Made by a program: the position numbers and the translations under genes
Notes under the pieces: generated by a model
Told to the model about the DNA's origin: nothing
The model's database searches: none
The model's input: only the letters and a program-made list of their open reading frames with translations
From: Blastopirellula marina DSM 3645
Lineage (GTDB): Bacteria; Planctomycetota; Planctomycetia; Pirellulales; Pirellulaceae
Assembly (NCBI RefSeq): GCF_000153105.1
Contig: NZ_CH672376.1
Location: 1,689,804-1,753,803, forward strand
Length of the DNA stretch: 64,000 nt
Direction: 5' to 3'
Shown here: one piece after another, positions 7,985 through 18,505 of the stretch
Layout of the letters: each line of letters opens with the position of its first letter
Numbering within the stretch: the first letter of the stretch is position 1

Positions 7985-10577
7985 ACGAGCGACATGGGCC
8001 GGCATGGCGGCGCTCTGGGCGTTGTCCGCGACGCTCGCTGCTGCGCAGTCTTATGACAATCGGGCGAAGGAGATCTTGAACGATGAGTTCAAGCAGGTCG
8101 ACGATTATCTCGCACATTTGGGTTTAACGGAACAGCGAATCTTGCTAAGCGAAGCCTACGTCGAAAAGCCGATTGATGAAGCGAGTCGCCGCCAGGCGCT
8201 GCGTGGGCTGGCCGATCTCTTCGCCGCTCGGTTGATGGAAGTCAGCGGCGATGACGCGCAGTTCGACGCCTATCGCAGCCGCGTTCAAAAGCTGATCCAA
8301 AAATATCCGGCGGCCAATGCTCCCTCGCTGCAGGTTATGCTGCTCCAGGCCGACTATCAACGAGCCGAAGCCGCCGCATCCGAGTGGATCGCCGATCCGT
8401 CGAAGTCGGACGCCAAGCAGACCGCCGCGTCGATCTTGAAAGTGATCACGCCCCGGTTGACCGTCGCCGCCAAGCAACTTCGCAGCGATATCACCCAGGG
8501 GTTTGAAGAAGTCGATCGAATGCCCAGCGGACCGACGGCCGAAGCGCGGGAACGCGAACTACGCGCCCTGGAAGGGGTCGCCGGTCGAGCCGCTTACTTC
8601 GCCGCGTGGGCCAATTACTATCGTGCGGTGATCGAAGGGAACCCGCAGTCCGCCGCGATTCCGGAAGCGATGAAGCTGTTTCAGGGACTGCTGGGGATTG
8701 AAGGAGAAAATTACAACGCCGTTGATCCTCTCCAGTTGGGCCTGATCGTCGAATGGCGAGCGCGGGCCTTAATTGGGTTAGGACTGTGTGAAGCGTTTCT
8801 CGGCCGGATGGATGCGAGTCGCCGCGTGTTTGAGATTTTGCGGCAAAGCGACGCGTCGCCGCAGATCATGGACCAAGCCGACTATTGGTTTGTCCGCGGT
8901 CTGCTAAACGCCAAAAGATATGACGAAGCGCTGACCGAATCGCAACGTCTGGTGAGTCACTTTCAGGGGGATGGCAGCGAAGGCAAGATCAGCTTGTGCG
9001 CCTTGATCGCGCAGGTCGGATTTCATCCTCTCGCGGGGACGTCGCCGCAACAGATGCGGCAGCTAGGCTTGGTCGGCATCGTCGGCCTGGCGAAATTGGG
9101 CCGCATCGGCGCCGCGATCCAATTGCTGGACGAACACCAGATCGACGTTAGCGGCGATCCCGGCTTTTATCTGCTGTGGCTGGAAGGGCAACGGCAGTTT
9201 GCCGCGGCCGAAAAATCGAAGGAAGAACGCGACTACAAAGAAGCGAAAGTGCTGCTGATCAAAGCGGTCGCCAATCCTCCTACGGGAGACGCCGGAGCGC
9301 TGGCCGAGTGTCAGTATGTGCTGGGATGGTGCTGCTATCGCTTGAAACAGTTCGCCGAAGCGAGCGGCGCTTTTCGTCAGGCGATCGCCGGCTTGAAGCT
9401 GTCGAATCCGCAAAAAGGGGTCGAAAGCGCTTGGCTGGCGTTCGTTTCGCTGCAATCGCTGGCCAAGACCGATCCCCGCTACGCCGCCGCGGCGATCGAC
9501 GTGCTGGAAGATCTGAAACGGGATTTCCCCGATCACTCTTACGCCAAAAAGGCGGATCTTTTGATCGCTCGCTTGCAGCAATCGCGCGGCTCGTTGCGTG
9601 ATTCGATTGACCAACTCGCAAAAATCCCGGCGAGCGATCCGAACTATTTGACCGCGCAATACGACTTGTGCGTCATGCTTCGCCAGCAGATTGATCAAAC
9701 CACCGATGAGGGTCAGAAGATCGGCTACGCCAAACGCCTGCTGGCGGCGTCCGATGTGCTCAACCGCAGTTTGGATGAGAAGTCATCGCAAAGCGATCGC
9801 GCTCGCGCCTTACGCACCCTGTTGATGGCGGTTGAGTTGTCCGCGCGCAGTTTGCTGCCGGCCGATGTGGGAGACAGCGGCATTCGTCGCGCGGCGGCGC
9901 TCGCGACGCAATTGCCAACTTCCGACGGCTCTGTTGCGGATTACCATCATCGGGCGCTGCTGTTGGCGCAGCAGCGCAAGCAGCCAGAGCAGATCTTGGA
10001 GCACGCCGATTGGATTTTGGCCAACGCGCCTGACTCCGCGTTCGCGACTTCCGCTTTGGTGGTGCGAGCGCTCGATATCGATCGCCGCTTGCAAGAAACG
10101 GCGACGCCGGAGATTCGTACCGAGGCGTTTGAGATCTATCGACAACTGGTCCAAAAGCTCGGCTCTTCGCCGCAGACGCTGCGTGAAAAGAAAAATGCGC
10201 GTGTCGCCGCCAGCAAGTTCGCCGAGTATGCCGAACTAATTGGCCGGCGAGCCGAGGCCGCGACGGTAATTTCGAGTCTGGCCGCAGCCTTTCCCGATGA
10301 CCGTACTTATTTGCAACAAGCGGGCCGAGCTGCGTTTGAAGCCGGAATGGTCGAAATCGCCCTAGAACATTGGCGTAAACTACTTTTAGGGCTCGATCGC
10401 GGCTCTTCCGAATGGTTCGAAGCCAAGTCGTACCAGCTTGCGTGCCTTGCCGAGACGGACCCTGAGGGGGCTCGTAAAGTGCTGGCGCAATTCAAGTTGC
10501 TGTATCCCGCAGGCGGCCCACCCCCTTGGCGTGATAAAATAAAGATTGTGGAACAGGAACTGGCCTCGTCGCGGTGA
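7938..10577 (+). CDS. Large periplasmic TPR-repeat protein of the ExbBD operon
   Basis: This is an 879-residue all-helical protein built from many TPR-like repeats, for example the segments near residues 470-500 (AECQYVLGWCCYRLKQFAEA), 570-600 and 690-730. I chose the ATG at 7938 because it gives a sensible signal peptide: basic n-region RLPASRRATW, hydrophobic MAALWALSATLAAA, cleavage near AQS. An in-frame ATG at 8004 leaves only a minimal one, and an upstream ATG at 7875 adds an unlikely extension inside exbD. Either good start overlaps or abuts the second exbD. No enzyme motif is visible. TPR scaffolds commonly pair with ExbB/ExbD in planctomycetes and bacteroidetes, so a periplasmic scaffold role is inferred. 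Confidence 0.82.
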   Translation: MPVFTEYAISRLPASRRATWAGMAALWALSATLAAAQSYDNRAKEILNDEFKQVDDYLAHLGLTEQRILLSEAYVEKPIDEASRRQALRGLADLFAARLMEVSGDDAQFDAYRSRVQKLIQKYPAANAPSLQVMLLQADYQRAEAAASEWIADPSKSDAKQTAASILKVITPRLTVAAKQLRSDITQGFEEVDRMPSGPTAEARERELRALEGVAGRAAYFAAWANYYRAVIEGNPQSAAIPEAMKLFQGLLGIEGENYNAVDPLQLGLIVEWRARALIGLGLCEAFLGRMDASRRVFEILRQSDASPQIMDQADYWFVRGLLNAKRYDEALTESQRLVSHFQGDGSEGKISLCALIAQVGFHPLAGTSPQQMRQLGLVGIVGLAKLGRIGAAIQLLDEHQIDVSGDPGFYLLWLEGQRQFAAAEKSKEERDYKEAKVLLIKAVANPPTGDAGALAECQYVLGWCCYRLKQFAEASGAFRQAIAGLKLSNPQKGVESAWLAFVSLQSLAKTDPRYAAAAIDVLEDLKRDFPDHSYAKKADLLIARLQQSRGSLRDSIDQLAKIPASDPNYLTAQYDLCVMLRQQIDQTTDEGQKIGYAKRLLAASDVLNRSLDEKSSQSDRARALRTLLMAVELSARSLLPADVGDSGIRRAAALATQLPTSDGSVADYHHRALLLAQQRKQPEQILEHADWILANAPDSAFATSALVVRALDIDRRLQETATPEIRTEAFEIYRQLVQKLGSSPQTLREKKNARVAASKFAEYAELIGRRAEAATVISSLAAAFPDDRTYLQQAGRAAFEAGMVEIALEHWRKLLLGLDRGSSEWFEAKSYQLACLAETDPEGARKVLAQFKLLYPAGGPPPWRDKIKIVEQELASSR

Positions 10578-10599
10578 AGTCTCGCCGCTGGAATGCTGC

Positions 10600-13500
10600 A
10601 TGTCTGACGACCAACCCTCTGCGAATGATCGCCCTGCGGCACGCATCGAAGCGTTCCTCGGTCGGGCTACGTCGTTTATGGCGATCTATGGAGCGTCTGA
10701 TCCAACGCGTTTGGGGCAGTTGGCGATCATCGCTGATCAATTGGGACTGACCAATCAAGAGTATCAAGCGGCGCTGCAGCAACTTCGCGAGAATCGCGAA
10801 GTCGTCGCCAAACCGAAGGCGCTGCCGCGAACGTTGCCAACCGCTCCGGTCGAATCGGAGCGGCCGCCGACCGAACCGCCTGCGTCGCGCTGCGTGCTGA
10901 CGGCGTCCGATCCGCTCCGTGATTCGTTTTTGCAGCAAGCAAAATTGTTGCTTTCCGCCACGAATGCCGAGACGCCAGAGAAGCTGCGGAAATTGGCGGC
11001 CAAGCTGGGTGTGGATGACGATCAGTTCGAGCGTTGGTTGAGCGAGTTGCACGGCCCGTTTATCGTGGCCGAAACGGTTCCTGAACCAGAAGAAGAGGAG
11101 CCGGTTGAAACCAAGGAACCGACGCCGCCGAAGATCGAGCGCAAACCGCCTCAGGAGATGTATGAGGATTACCTCCATCTGGCGCTGGCGGCGATTACTT
11201 CCGGCAGGATCAACCAGCGGCGAGAAACGAAACTGATCGCCGAAGGGGTGGAGAAGCTCGGGCTCTCGCCGGTGTTGGCGCGGGACATGCTGTACGCCGC
11301 GGCCGAGCGGCGTAACTATGTTCTGTTGTCGCAGTCGTCGGAACCGAGCGAAGCTTTGGTTGTCGACGAAAAACGTGAGCAGACAATCACCGAATTTCAA
11401 CAACGGGCCGCTTCGATCATCGCAGGGCAGGGAGGGGTCAGCTCGGTTTGTCGCGTGATGATCGCCGAAGCGGCGACGGAGTTCGGGCTGTCCAAGGAAG
11501 AAAAAGAGCAAGCGCTCGCCGCACTGCAGCGACAAGACGATTCGCGGCTGGCCGATCCGTTAGAAGAGCGAATCGCCGCGTTTCGCCGTTTCGCTTGCGA
11601 TAAGGTGAAGAAGACCGAAAGCCAGATCGTCGGGGACTTGTTGACCCGGCAATTAACGCAGATCGGCGTTGACCTGCACGGCCTGCCGGAAGAAACCGCG
11701 GCGGCGACGGTGCGCGAAGCGATCACGACGACAGCGCTGCGCGTCGTCACGCTCGATCAGGCGATCACCCATGTCCTGTCGATCGTCGACGATCTATTGG
11801 CGGACGAAGGTTTTATTTCGATCGAAAATCGAAAGCGGTTGTTGACCGAGGCGCGACAATGGGGCGTCGCGCGAGCCGAAGCGAGCCTGCTCATCGAAGA
11901 GCACATCGCGAACATTGAGTCTCGAGCGAAGCGTCGCCGGCGGCGGATCTTCGCGGCGGTGTTAGTCTCGACGATGATGCTGTTTGGCGGTTTGGCGCTC
12001 GTTTATTGGGGCAAACCGGAGTGGGCCAATTTGGGCCAAGGTCCCAGCGTCTGGAATTCCGATCGAACCGGTGGCGCCGGGACCAACTCGCAGCCGGATC
12101 CCACGAGCGAAGAAGAGGGATTTCAGCGAGTTTCGTGGTGGAACGAAGCGCTGACAATCGATCTGCTGGCGCTGCGCCATCGACGTACCGATCTCCAGCC
12201 GACGACGGCTGCGATCGCCAAAGAAGATGCACGGCAGCGGGCTGAAGGGTACGCTGAATTTATTCCGAAGCTGGTCGAAGCTGCGGCCGACGAAGATAAC
12301 GCGACGCATGCCGAGCAATTGCGCGTCATCTTGCGCCGTTTGGCGATCGACGAACCGGATGACGCTGCATTTCAAACGTTGGCCCAGTCGCTTTTGAAAC
12401 AAGTCCCCGCCAAAGAAGACGCGATACATTCCAAGAGCAATGCTGTTCGGCAATATGTCGCACTGGGGTTGTTTGTCGACATCGCGCAACAGCGCGAGTT
12501 GGCGGTCGGGCGACGTGATCAAATCATCGCTCGCTTAGAGCAGAGGCTCGGCGTGGTGACCGGACCGGCGGCCGATTTGGCGGCCGTTTTTGCGGACGAA
12601 CTAGCACGCAACCAATACGCTTCCCTGGGGCGCCTGATCGAGAAAGATCCAGCCGAAGCGATGGCGACGCATCAAATGCTGCAGCGCATCGTCCGAGCGA
12701 ACGTCAATCGACAGTTGGCTGGCGACCTGGACGGAGACGCGCTGTTGGCGATCTTGCCGCGGGTTCCTCAAGATCTGAATCGCTATCGCAGCGTCCTGGA
12801 CCAGCAGATCAGCCAACGCAATTTGGCGGTCTTGCTCCGTTTGATCGAATTGCTCGAATCGGGCAAGACCAACGGTCAGGTCGCCAGAGAACTGCAATCG
12901 TTGCTGGCCAAAGTGGCCGATGTCACCGTCGATGGGATGGACCCGACTGACGCCGCAATCGTCATGCGCAGCGCGCTGGCCGGTTTGGCAGGGCAGGGGG
13001 ATGTGGGCGAGATGACTCGCTTTTTCGCCGGGCAGGCCCATCAGATTGAGTTGAGCGAAAGCGCGTTTGGTTCGCCCGACGAATGGCTCAACGATGCGGT
13101 GGAGTTGTCGAGAATCTCCGCACTGGGCGCCGCCGCCGCCCAAAAAGAATCAGGCCGCCGGCTGTTTCAATCTCTTTCGAGCGACGTGCCGGAACCGATT
13201 CGCGCCTCGAAAACGGGGGGACGACGCGTAACGTCGCAAGATCGCGTGGATCGAATTCGTGAAGCGTTTCGTCAGTTGGGCCGCGCCAATGACGCGCGTC
13301 GGCGCGTCATGGCGTACGAGAACTTGGCCGCAATTATCTCTGGTAGCGACGATCTCGACTACTACCACGCCGAACGACTGGTCGACTATCTGCTGCTGAA
13401 AAAACTGGGGGACGAACATGACGCCGTCCTGCGCAAGCTAAGCGACTTTCGGGGTTCGGGCATGCTGCGATTGGCGTTTTCGGATCACTTAGAGGAATCG

Positions 13501-14112
13501 ATCATGCCGCTCTCCGAGGTGGAGCGGATGGCGAGCGAAATCGTGGGTCGTCCGATCGTGTTGCTCGACAAGACCATCTGGAAAGAAGAGCTGCGGCGTA
13601 TTTTGTTGTCGGACGCACTGCCGCGCTTGCATGACGACGCCAAAGTCGCCGGGGAAGATGTCTCGGGCGACGTCTTGGAGCAATCGGCCGCCAGCTTGCT
13701 GGACTACTATCGAATTCAAGCGGAAATCGCCGGCGTGCCCTATGAGCAGCGGATGGTCATGCGGCTCCCTAGCGACGCGCTGCAAGCGATGATCCAACTG
13801 CAGATCGATCAATTGGCCGCGGCGAAGCTTTCGCCCGATTTGCAGGCGAAGTTGGATGACGTATTGTTGCAATCGCGCGTCGTCTCGCTGGTGGCTCGCA
13901 ATGACTTAACCAAGACCGCCGCGTTACAGCGAATCTGGTTAGAACTATCGGCGATCGCCGCTGTTCGTGCACAGCCAAATTCGCGTCTGGCGACCGATCA
14001 GCTGATCGCCAAGTTGCGGCAAGTCGATCAAAGTTCGCAAAATGTCTTTCAGCAAATCCGCAACGGCGAAGCGGCGCTGGTCCGCATGCAATTGATTCGG
14101 ATGGAGACATAG
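10600..14112 (+). CDS. Very large bitopic membrane protein of the ExbBD operon, unknown family
   Basis: This is a 1170-residue protein with no recognised family. The start at 10600 gives MSDDQPSANDRP; an upstream ATG at 10546 would overlap the TPR gene. Residues 1 to about 440 are hydrophilic and probably cytoplasmic, with several similar alpha-helical segments of the form ...A..lG....efe.wl..l that look like repeated small domains (near 30-65, 110-150, 190-230, 270-310). A basic cluster (KRRRRR) precedes one transmembrane helix at about 448-470 (IFAAVLVSTMMLFGGLALVYW). The remaining roughly 700 residues should be periplasmic, helical and HEAT/TPR-like. It bridges the cytoplasm and periplasm beside a proton-driven stator. 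The next gene starts 2 nt after its stop. Confidence 0.8.
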   Translation: MSDDQPSANDRPAARIEAFLGRATSFMAIYGASDPTRLGQLAIIADQLGLTNQEYQAALQQLRENREVVAKPKALPRTLPTAPVESERPPTEPPASRCVLTASDPLRDSFLQQAKLLLSATNAETPEKLRKLAAKLGVDDDQFERWLSELHGPFIVAETVPEPEEEEPVETKEPTPPKIERKPPQEMYEDYLHLALAAITSGRINQRRETKLIAEGVEKLGLSPVLARDMLYAAAERRNYVLLSQSSEPSEALVVDEKREQTITEFQQRAASIIAGQGGVSSVCRVMIAEAATEFGLSKEEKEQALAALQRQDDSRLADPLEERIAAFRRFACDKVKKTESQIVGDLLTRQLTQIGVDLHGLPEETAAATVREAITTTALRVVTLDQAITHVLSIVDDLLADEGFISIENRKRLLTEARQWGVARAEASLLIEEHIANIESRAKRRRRRIFAAVLVSTMMLFGGLALVYWGKPEWANLGQGPSVWNSDRTGGAGTNSQPDPTSEEEGFQRVSWWNEALTIDLLALRHRRTDLQPTTAAIAKEDARQRAEGYAEFIPKLVEAAADEDNATHAEQLRVILRRLAIDEPDDAAFQTLAQSLLKQVPAKEDAIHSKSNAVRQYVALGLFVDIAQQRELAVGRRDQIIARLEQRLGVVTGPAADLAAVFADELARNQYASLGRLIEKDPAEAMATHQMLQRIVRANVNRQLAGDLDGDALLAILPRVPQDLNRYRSVLDQQISQRNLAVLLRLIELLESGKTNGQVARELQSLLAKVADVTVDGMDPTDAAIVMRSALAGLAGQGDVGEMTRFFAGQAHQIELSESAFGSPDEWLNDAVELSRISALGAAAAQKESGRRLFQSLSSDVPEPIRASKTGGRRVTSQDRVDRIREAFRQLGRANDARRRVMAYENLAAIISGSDDLDYYHAERLVDYLLLKKLGDEHDAVLRKLSDFRGSGMLRLAFSDHLEESIMPLSEVERMASEIVGRPIVLLDKTIWKEELRRILLSDALPRLHDDAKVAGEDVSGDVLEQSAASLLDYYRIQAEIAGVPYEQRMVMRLPSDALQAMIQLQIDQLAAAKLSPDLQAKLDDVLLQSRVVSLVARNDLTKTAALQRIWLELSAIAAVRAQPNSRLATDQLIAKLRQVDQSSQNVFQQIRNGEAALVRMQLIRMET

Positions 14113-14114
14113 CC

Positions 14115-15038
14115 ATGTTGCGGATCCTCCTGGCCATTTCGATCAGTTTGTCACTCTGGCCGGCCTCCGCCGGCGCTGCGGTCGTGCTGGTCCGCGGAGA
14201 GTCGGATCCCGTTACTGGCTATGTCGAAAGTCGCTCTGGCGGCGTACTGCGGATGCGGATTCCGCAAGCAGGCGGCAAGAACCGCACGCGCGACATACCG
14301 CTAGGGGATGTCGAGGAAGTCATCGAGACGGTTTCGCCTAATCGACTTGCCGAACTGAGTCCCGCCAAGCCGGAGGGCTATCGGAACTATGCGGAAGAGT
14401 TGGCGCAGAAGAAGATTGACCCGGAGGCTCGCGAGACGGCGCTGAGGCTGTTTTTGATCGCCGCTCGATTGGACCCGGCGCGTTTGGGACGCAGTTGCTT
14501 GCTCGGAATGACGGCGATTGCTCGTTCGCCGGAAGAGGCGAGCCGCTTTCAGGCGATGGCCTATTTACTGGACCCAGAGCATGACGTCCAACTCATTCAC
14601 CGACGCCCTGCGCTGCAACTGGCCAATCCCGAGAGAGTCGAAGAGTGGAAATCGTTGATCATCACCGGTCTACGGAAACTACGCGGCGGCGATCACCGCT
14701 CGGCTCGATCCATACTAAAGCGGACTGAAATACAGAAGGCGTTTGACAGCATCGTGTCAGATATCAGTTACGAAGATTGCCTTGCGATTCTGAATAAGAC
14801 CTGCCCCGGCTGCGAAGGGGGAAAAATTCCGATGCCGCTGGTTCGCAAACTGGTGTTGGCCGAGCTCTCATTGTTGCCTGAAGTTCATGGCGCCGGTGAC
14901 ATGGAAAGCGTGCCGGAGTGGTCCGAATTGACCGCGGCTGAAAACCACAAGCCGCTGGCGACGCTGACCTTAGATACGATCACCGAGTTTGATCCGCGCA
15001 ACTCGGTTTATCGTCGCGATAAGTGGGAGACGCCGTAA
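14115..15038 (+). CDS. Secreted protein of the ExbBD operon with CxxC motif, unknown function
   Basis: This 307-residue protein has a clear signal peptide (MLRILLAISISLSLWPASAG, cleavage near GAA). A beta-rich N-terminal part (RGESDPVTGYVESRSGGV) resembles small SH3-like or LSm-like folds, and helical repeats follow. Near residues 230-240 a CPGCEGG motif looks like half of a DnaJ-type zinc site; only one CxxC pair plus an upstream Cys (EDCLAIL) is present. It closes the operon, 2 nt after the preceding stop, and converges on the hybrid kinase gene with only 8 bp between. Function unknown. Confidence 0.72.
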   Translation: MLRILLAISISLSLWPASAGAAVVLVRGESDPVTGYVESRSGGVLRMRIPQAGGKNRTRDIPLGDVEEVIETVSPNRLAELSPAKPEGYRNYAEELAQKKIDPEARETALRLFLIAARLDPARLGRSCLLGMTAIARSPEEASRFQAMAYLLDPEHDVQLIHRRPALQLANPERVEEWKSLIITGLRKLRGGDHRSARSILKRTEIQKAFDSIVSDISYEDCLAILNKTCPGCEGGKIPMPLVRKLVLAELSLLPEVHGAGDMESVPEWSELTAAENHKPLATLTLDTITEFDPRNSVYRRDKWETP

Positions 15039-15046
15039 GCGGCGAT

Positions 15047-17560
15047 TCAGACGTTCTCGCCTGCGATCGGCGTCTTGCCATGCTGCAGCAGAAAGTTCAG
15101 TTCTGGTTCGATCTCGGCGAAGACCTCGTTCAAGGTTCGAAGTGCGGCGGGAGCTTCGGCGAACTTTTGGTTTTTGCCAAGCGACTCCAGCAGCATCGCG
15201 GCGTCTTGCCCGCTGGCGGCGGCGAAATAGCCAAACGATCCTTTGAGCGAATGTGCGTTGCGCTGGAGCCGAGGCCCATCTTTCGCTTCGATCGCTTCGT
15301 CAATCTCGCTTAAGATCCTGCGCACATCGGTCAGAAAGACATCCACCATCGCTTGCAGCAGCGATTCGTCTCCGCCGACATTCGTAAGCGCCGCTTCCCA
15401 GTCGACTTTTGGCGCAGCCAGTGATTTTAAGAGGGGGCTGTTTATCATCTCAACCGGAGGTGGGCTGGCATGGTCAGGCGTTTCATTGTGAGTGGGCGGC
15501 GGGAAGGAGAGCAGGGCCTCATCAATCGCATCGTACAATGCTTGGGCGTTGATCGGTTTGGTGACGTATCCATCCATGCCTGCTTCTAGGCACCGCTCTC
15601 GATCTCCTTTCATCGCATGCGCCGTCATCGCGATGATGGGAATGCGCAGCGCGGTCCTTGTTTCGTGACGTCGGATCTCGGTCGTCGCGGCCATGCCGTC
15701 TAAGATCGGCATCTGTACGTCCATCAACACCAGGTCAAAGCCCCCTTCTTTCCATGCTTCGACCGCCTGCTTGCCGTCGCTGGCGACGGTCACCAGGTGT
15801 CCTCGTTTTTCGAGCAAAAGCACCGCGAGTTTTTGATTCACCAGGTTATCTTCGGCCAGCAAAATACGACGCCCCCAGGATCCCAGTTTTGGTTCGGCGC
15901 CGGCGTTTTGCGTCGCGAGATCACCGGCGACGCCGTGTCCCATGACATTCATCAGCGTGTCGAACAGATCGGACTGCTTGATCGGTTTCGAGAGAATCGC
16001 GTCGACGCGCGCTTGGAGAGGGTTGGTCGGCTCTTTGTCGAACGTGCCGGTCGTCAGCAGGATCGATTTTGCGGCGGCCCCGCGCGGAGATTTTTGAATT
16101 CGCTCCAACAGTTCCGTTCCTTCGAGGACCGGCATCTGTTGATCAATGATCAGCAGTTGGAATTTTGGAGAAGTCACTTCTTCCGCGTAAAGCGAAATCG
16201 CTTCGACAGCGCCGCCGATCACGGTTGGCTGCATTCCCCAGTTGGCCAACATTTCGGCGATGATCTCACCGCAGGTATCGTTGTCGTCGACGATCAAGAC
16301 ATTCAGCTGTCGGCAATCATCCGGGGGAATATGCCGTTCGTCATAGCTGTTGGCGTCGATCCCTAGCTGGGCCGTGAAATGGAACTGCGATCCGACATGA
16401 ACCTGACTTTCGACCCAGATTTTTCCGTGCATCAACTCGACCAGACGCGAACAGATCGAGAGCCCCAGTCCCGTGCCGCCAAATTTGCGCGTGGTGGTTC
16501 CGTCCGCTTGTTCAAAAGCGGCGAAGATTTTTTGCAGCGCCGCTTCTGGGATGCCGATGCCGGTGTCGCAGACGGTGAAGTGGAGCAGCGCGTCGGTCTC
16601 GCTAATCTCGTCGATGTCGACGCGGACGACGATTTCTCCGTGCTCGGTAAACTTAATTGCGTTGCCGACCAGGTTCACCAAAATTTGCCGCAATCGTCCC
16701 GGATCGCCGGTCATTCGCCAGGGGACGTCCGGACGAACGTGCGCGACCAACTCGAGCCCTTTGCCGTGAGCGCGGAATGCGAGCGTCTTCATCAGGTCGC
16801 CCAAATTCTCACGCAGTTGGAACGGGATCGACTCGATCTCGAGCTTGCCGGCTTCGATTTTTGAGAAATCGAGGATGTCATTGATGACCGAGACCAGACA
16901 GTCGGCTGACGTCTTGATCATCTGCAGGTACTCGTGCTGCTGCGGGGCCAGTTCGGTTTCCAGCAGTAATTCGGTCATGCCGATGATACCGTTCATCGGC
17001 GTACGGATTTCGTGGCTCATGTTCGCCAGAAATTGCCCTTTGGCCCGGTTGGCGGCGTCGGCCGATTCTTTTTGCGACTGAATCACATCCTTGGCGATCG
17101 CCAGCAAGTGCGACTGCGCCTGAATCAACATATGCACCGAGACGACGCGGAACGTCCCGTCTTGGCGGCGAATCGCCAGCGGTTCGTACGCCGCGTCGCG
17201 CGGCCGGCTCAGCGCCATTCGCGACGCGTCATGAATGCTGGCGTCGGCCGAGACTTCCAGGTGCGGGATGTTCATCGACTCGTACAGCACGCGGACTGGA
17301 CGCTGCGAATAGAGATCACGCGAGAAGAGCCGGCTCATGTACTCGAGAAACTTTTCGCGCGAGATCAGACCCAATAACTGATCCCCCACCATGATCAACA
17401 CGCCGGGCAAGTCGTGGCGCTTGTCAAAGATTTCTTCGACTTCTTTGCCCCAGGTCGACGCATCGACCGAAGCATGGTGCGCTGGCAATTCGGCCAACGT
17501 CGAATCGCTCCGCAGCTTGCCGAGTTCGGCGTAGATCGATTTGTCGTCGCGATGCGTCAC
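15047..17560 (-). CDS. Hybrid sensor histidine kinase with two receiver domains and an Hpt domain
   Basis: This 837-residue signalling kinase has no transmembrane helix. Residues about 45-150 form a CBS-pair-like sensor region ([28 protein letters not shown]). A short coiled coil leads to HisKA with the phosphorylated His183 in [15 protein letters not shown]. HATPase_c covers about 265-400 (N-box VGNAIKF, G1 DTGIGI, G2 GGTGLGLSI). Receiver 1 (about 419-540) has Asp473 in IIDQQMP. Receiver 2 (about 565-690) has Asp614 in LMDVQMP. The Hpt domain (about 717-830) has His770 in NAHSLKGS. It therefore holds a complete phosphorelay. It lies 21 bp downstream of the response regulator-ATPase gene on the same strand, so the two are probably one pathway. 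Confidence 0.95.
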   Translation of the reverse strand: MTHRDDKSIYAELGKLRSDSTLAELPAHHASVDASTWGKEVEEIFDKRHDLPGVLIMVGDQLLGLISREKFLEYMSRLFSRDLYSQRPVRVLYESMNIPHLEVSADASIHDASRMALSRPRDAAYEPLAIRRQDGTFRVVSVHMLIQAQSHLLAIAKDVIQSQKESADAANRAKGQFLANMSHEIRTPMNGIIGMTELLLETELAPQQHEYLQMIKTSADCLVSVINDILDFSKIEAGKLEIESIPFQLRENLGDLMKTLAFRAHGKGLELVAHVRPDVPWRMTGDPGRLRQILVNLVGNAIKFTEHGEIVVRVDIDEISETDALLHFTVCDTGIGIPEAALQKIFAAFEQADGTTTRKFGGTGLGLSICSRLVELMHGKIWVESQVHVGSQFHFTAQLGIDANSYDERHIPPDDCRQLNVLIVDDNDTCGEIIAEMLANWGMQPTVIGGAVEAISLYAEEVTSPKFQLLIIDQQMPVLEGTELLERIQKSPRGAAAKSILLTTGTFDKEPTNPLQARVDAILSKPIKQSDLFDTLMNVMGHGVAGDLATQNAGAEPKLGSWGRRILLAEDNLVNQKLAVLLLEKRGHLVTVASDGKQAVEAWKEGGFDLVLMDVQMPILDGMAATTEIRRHETRTALRIPIIAMTAHAMKGDRERCLEAGMDGYVTKPINAQALYDAIDEALLSFPPPTHNETPDHASPPPVEMINSPLLKSLAAPKVDWEAALTNVGGDESLLQAMVDVFLTDVRRILSEIDEAIEAKDGPRLQRNAHSLKGSFGYFAAASGQDAAMLLESLGKNQKFAEAPAALRTLNEVFAEIEPELNFLLQHGKTPIAGENV

Positions 17561-17581
17561 GGTAGTTTTCCTAAAGGAACG

Positions 17582-18505
17582 TTAGACGCGCGCCATGGCC
17601 GCGGCGCGGCGTTTGATCATGGTGATGGTTGCGCCATCGTTGTCAAAAGTCGCTTCGTCCATAAAGGCTTGCATCAGCACCAGTCCGCGATTCCCCAATT
17701 TGTCGAGCGCCTGCGGATCGTTCGGTTCGGGGATCGATGTGACATCGATCCCGGGGCCTTCGTGACGGATGACGAACGATCCTTCGTCTCGACTGAGACT
17801 GGCTTGGACATGCAGCACGCGTGACGCGTATGGTTCGCTGGCGCGACGCTGTTCGACCAGCGCAATCGCCTCGGGTTTGTCCAATTGCAGGGATTCGAGC
17901 TGATCCAGATCAAGCTCTAAGTTGCCGCGGTAGTAGGCGCTAAACAGCGCGCCCTCGAGCGCCATGCCTAGACGAACTTGATTGCTCGCTTCGCACAAAC
18001 CCATGCTGCCGGCGATCTGCTGCATCATTTCGACCAGACGCTCACACAAGACCGGATCATTGGTCAGGCGAAATTCAAAGTCGGCCTTGGTCATCGCCTG
18101 GGTCAGGCGCTCGTAGTTGCGCTCAGCGGCGCACATCGCACGAACTTGTTGCACCGTGGAGACGAGTCGTTCGGCCAGATGCGTTTTCGGCACGTAGCAA
18201 GCCGCGCCTTGCTGCAGCGCTTCGACGGCCAGTTCTTCGCTGCCGTGCGCAGTGGTCAGAACGACCGGAATCTGGGGATAGACCGACTGCATGCGGTTGA
18301 CCAGTTCCAGACCGTTCATTTCGGGCATGTTCAGATCGGTCACGACGACGTCGACTTCGTCCGAAATACTTTGTAGCAATTCCAGGGCCGCCAGACCGTT
18401 GGTCGCTTTTGCAATTTTATTTTGCGGGTCCTTTTTCAGGATTCCTTCTAGTAGAACCAGGTCGACCGGGGTGTCGTCGACGATCAAAACGGTCGGCATA
18501 GTCAT
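17582..18505 (-). CDS. Response regulator with C-terminal RsbW-like ATPase domain
   Basis: The 307-residue product has an N-terminal receiver (acidic pair Asp10/Asp11, phosphoacceptor Asp57 in VTDLNMPEMNG, conserved Lys in YVPKTHL). A linker follows, then a C-terminal HATPase_c domain of the anti-sigma-factor-kinase type (EGPGID and GNRGLVLMQAFMDE as G1 and G2-like segments). I chose the ATG at 18505 because a GGGAG lies three bases upstream; the second ATG, two codons on, would put it nine bases away. The open frame extends about 78 codons further upstream, but that part has no domain-like content. The domain order suggests phosphorylation controls a partner-switching ATPase, probably upstream of the hybrid kinase operon partner. 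The output target is unknown. Confidence 0.88.
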   Translation of the reverse strand: MTMPTVLIVDDTPVDLVLLEGILKKDPQNKIAKATNGLAALELLQSISDEVDVVVTDLNMPEMNGLELVNRMQSVYPQIPVVLTTAHGSEELAVEALQQGAACYVPKTHLAERLVSTVQQVRAMCAAERNYERLTQAMTKADFEFRLTNDPVLCERLVEMMQQIAGSMGLCEASNQVRLGMALEGALFSAYYRGNLELDLDQLESLQLDKPEAIALVEQRRASEPYASRVLHVQASLSRDEGSFVIRHEGPGIDVTSIPEPNDPQALDKLGNRGLVLMQAFMDEATFDNDGATITMIKRRAAAMARV

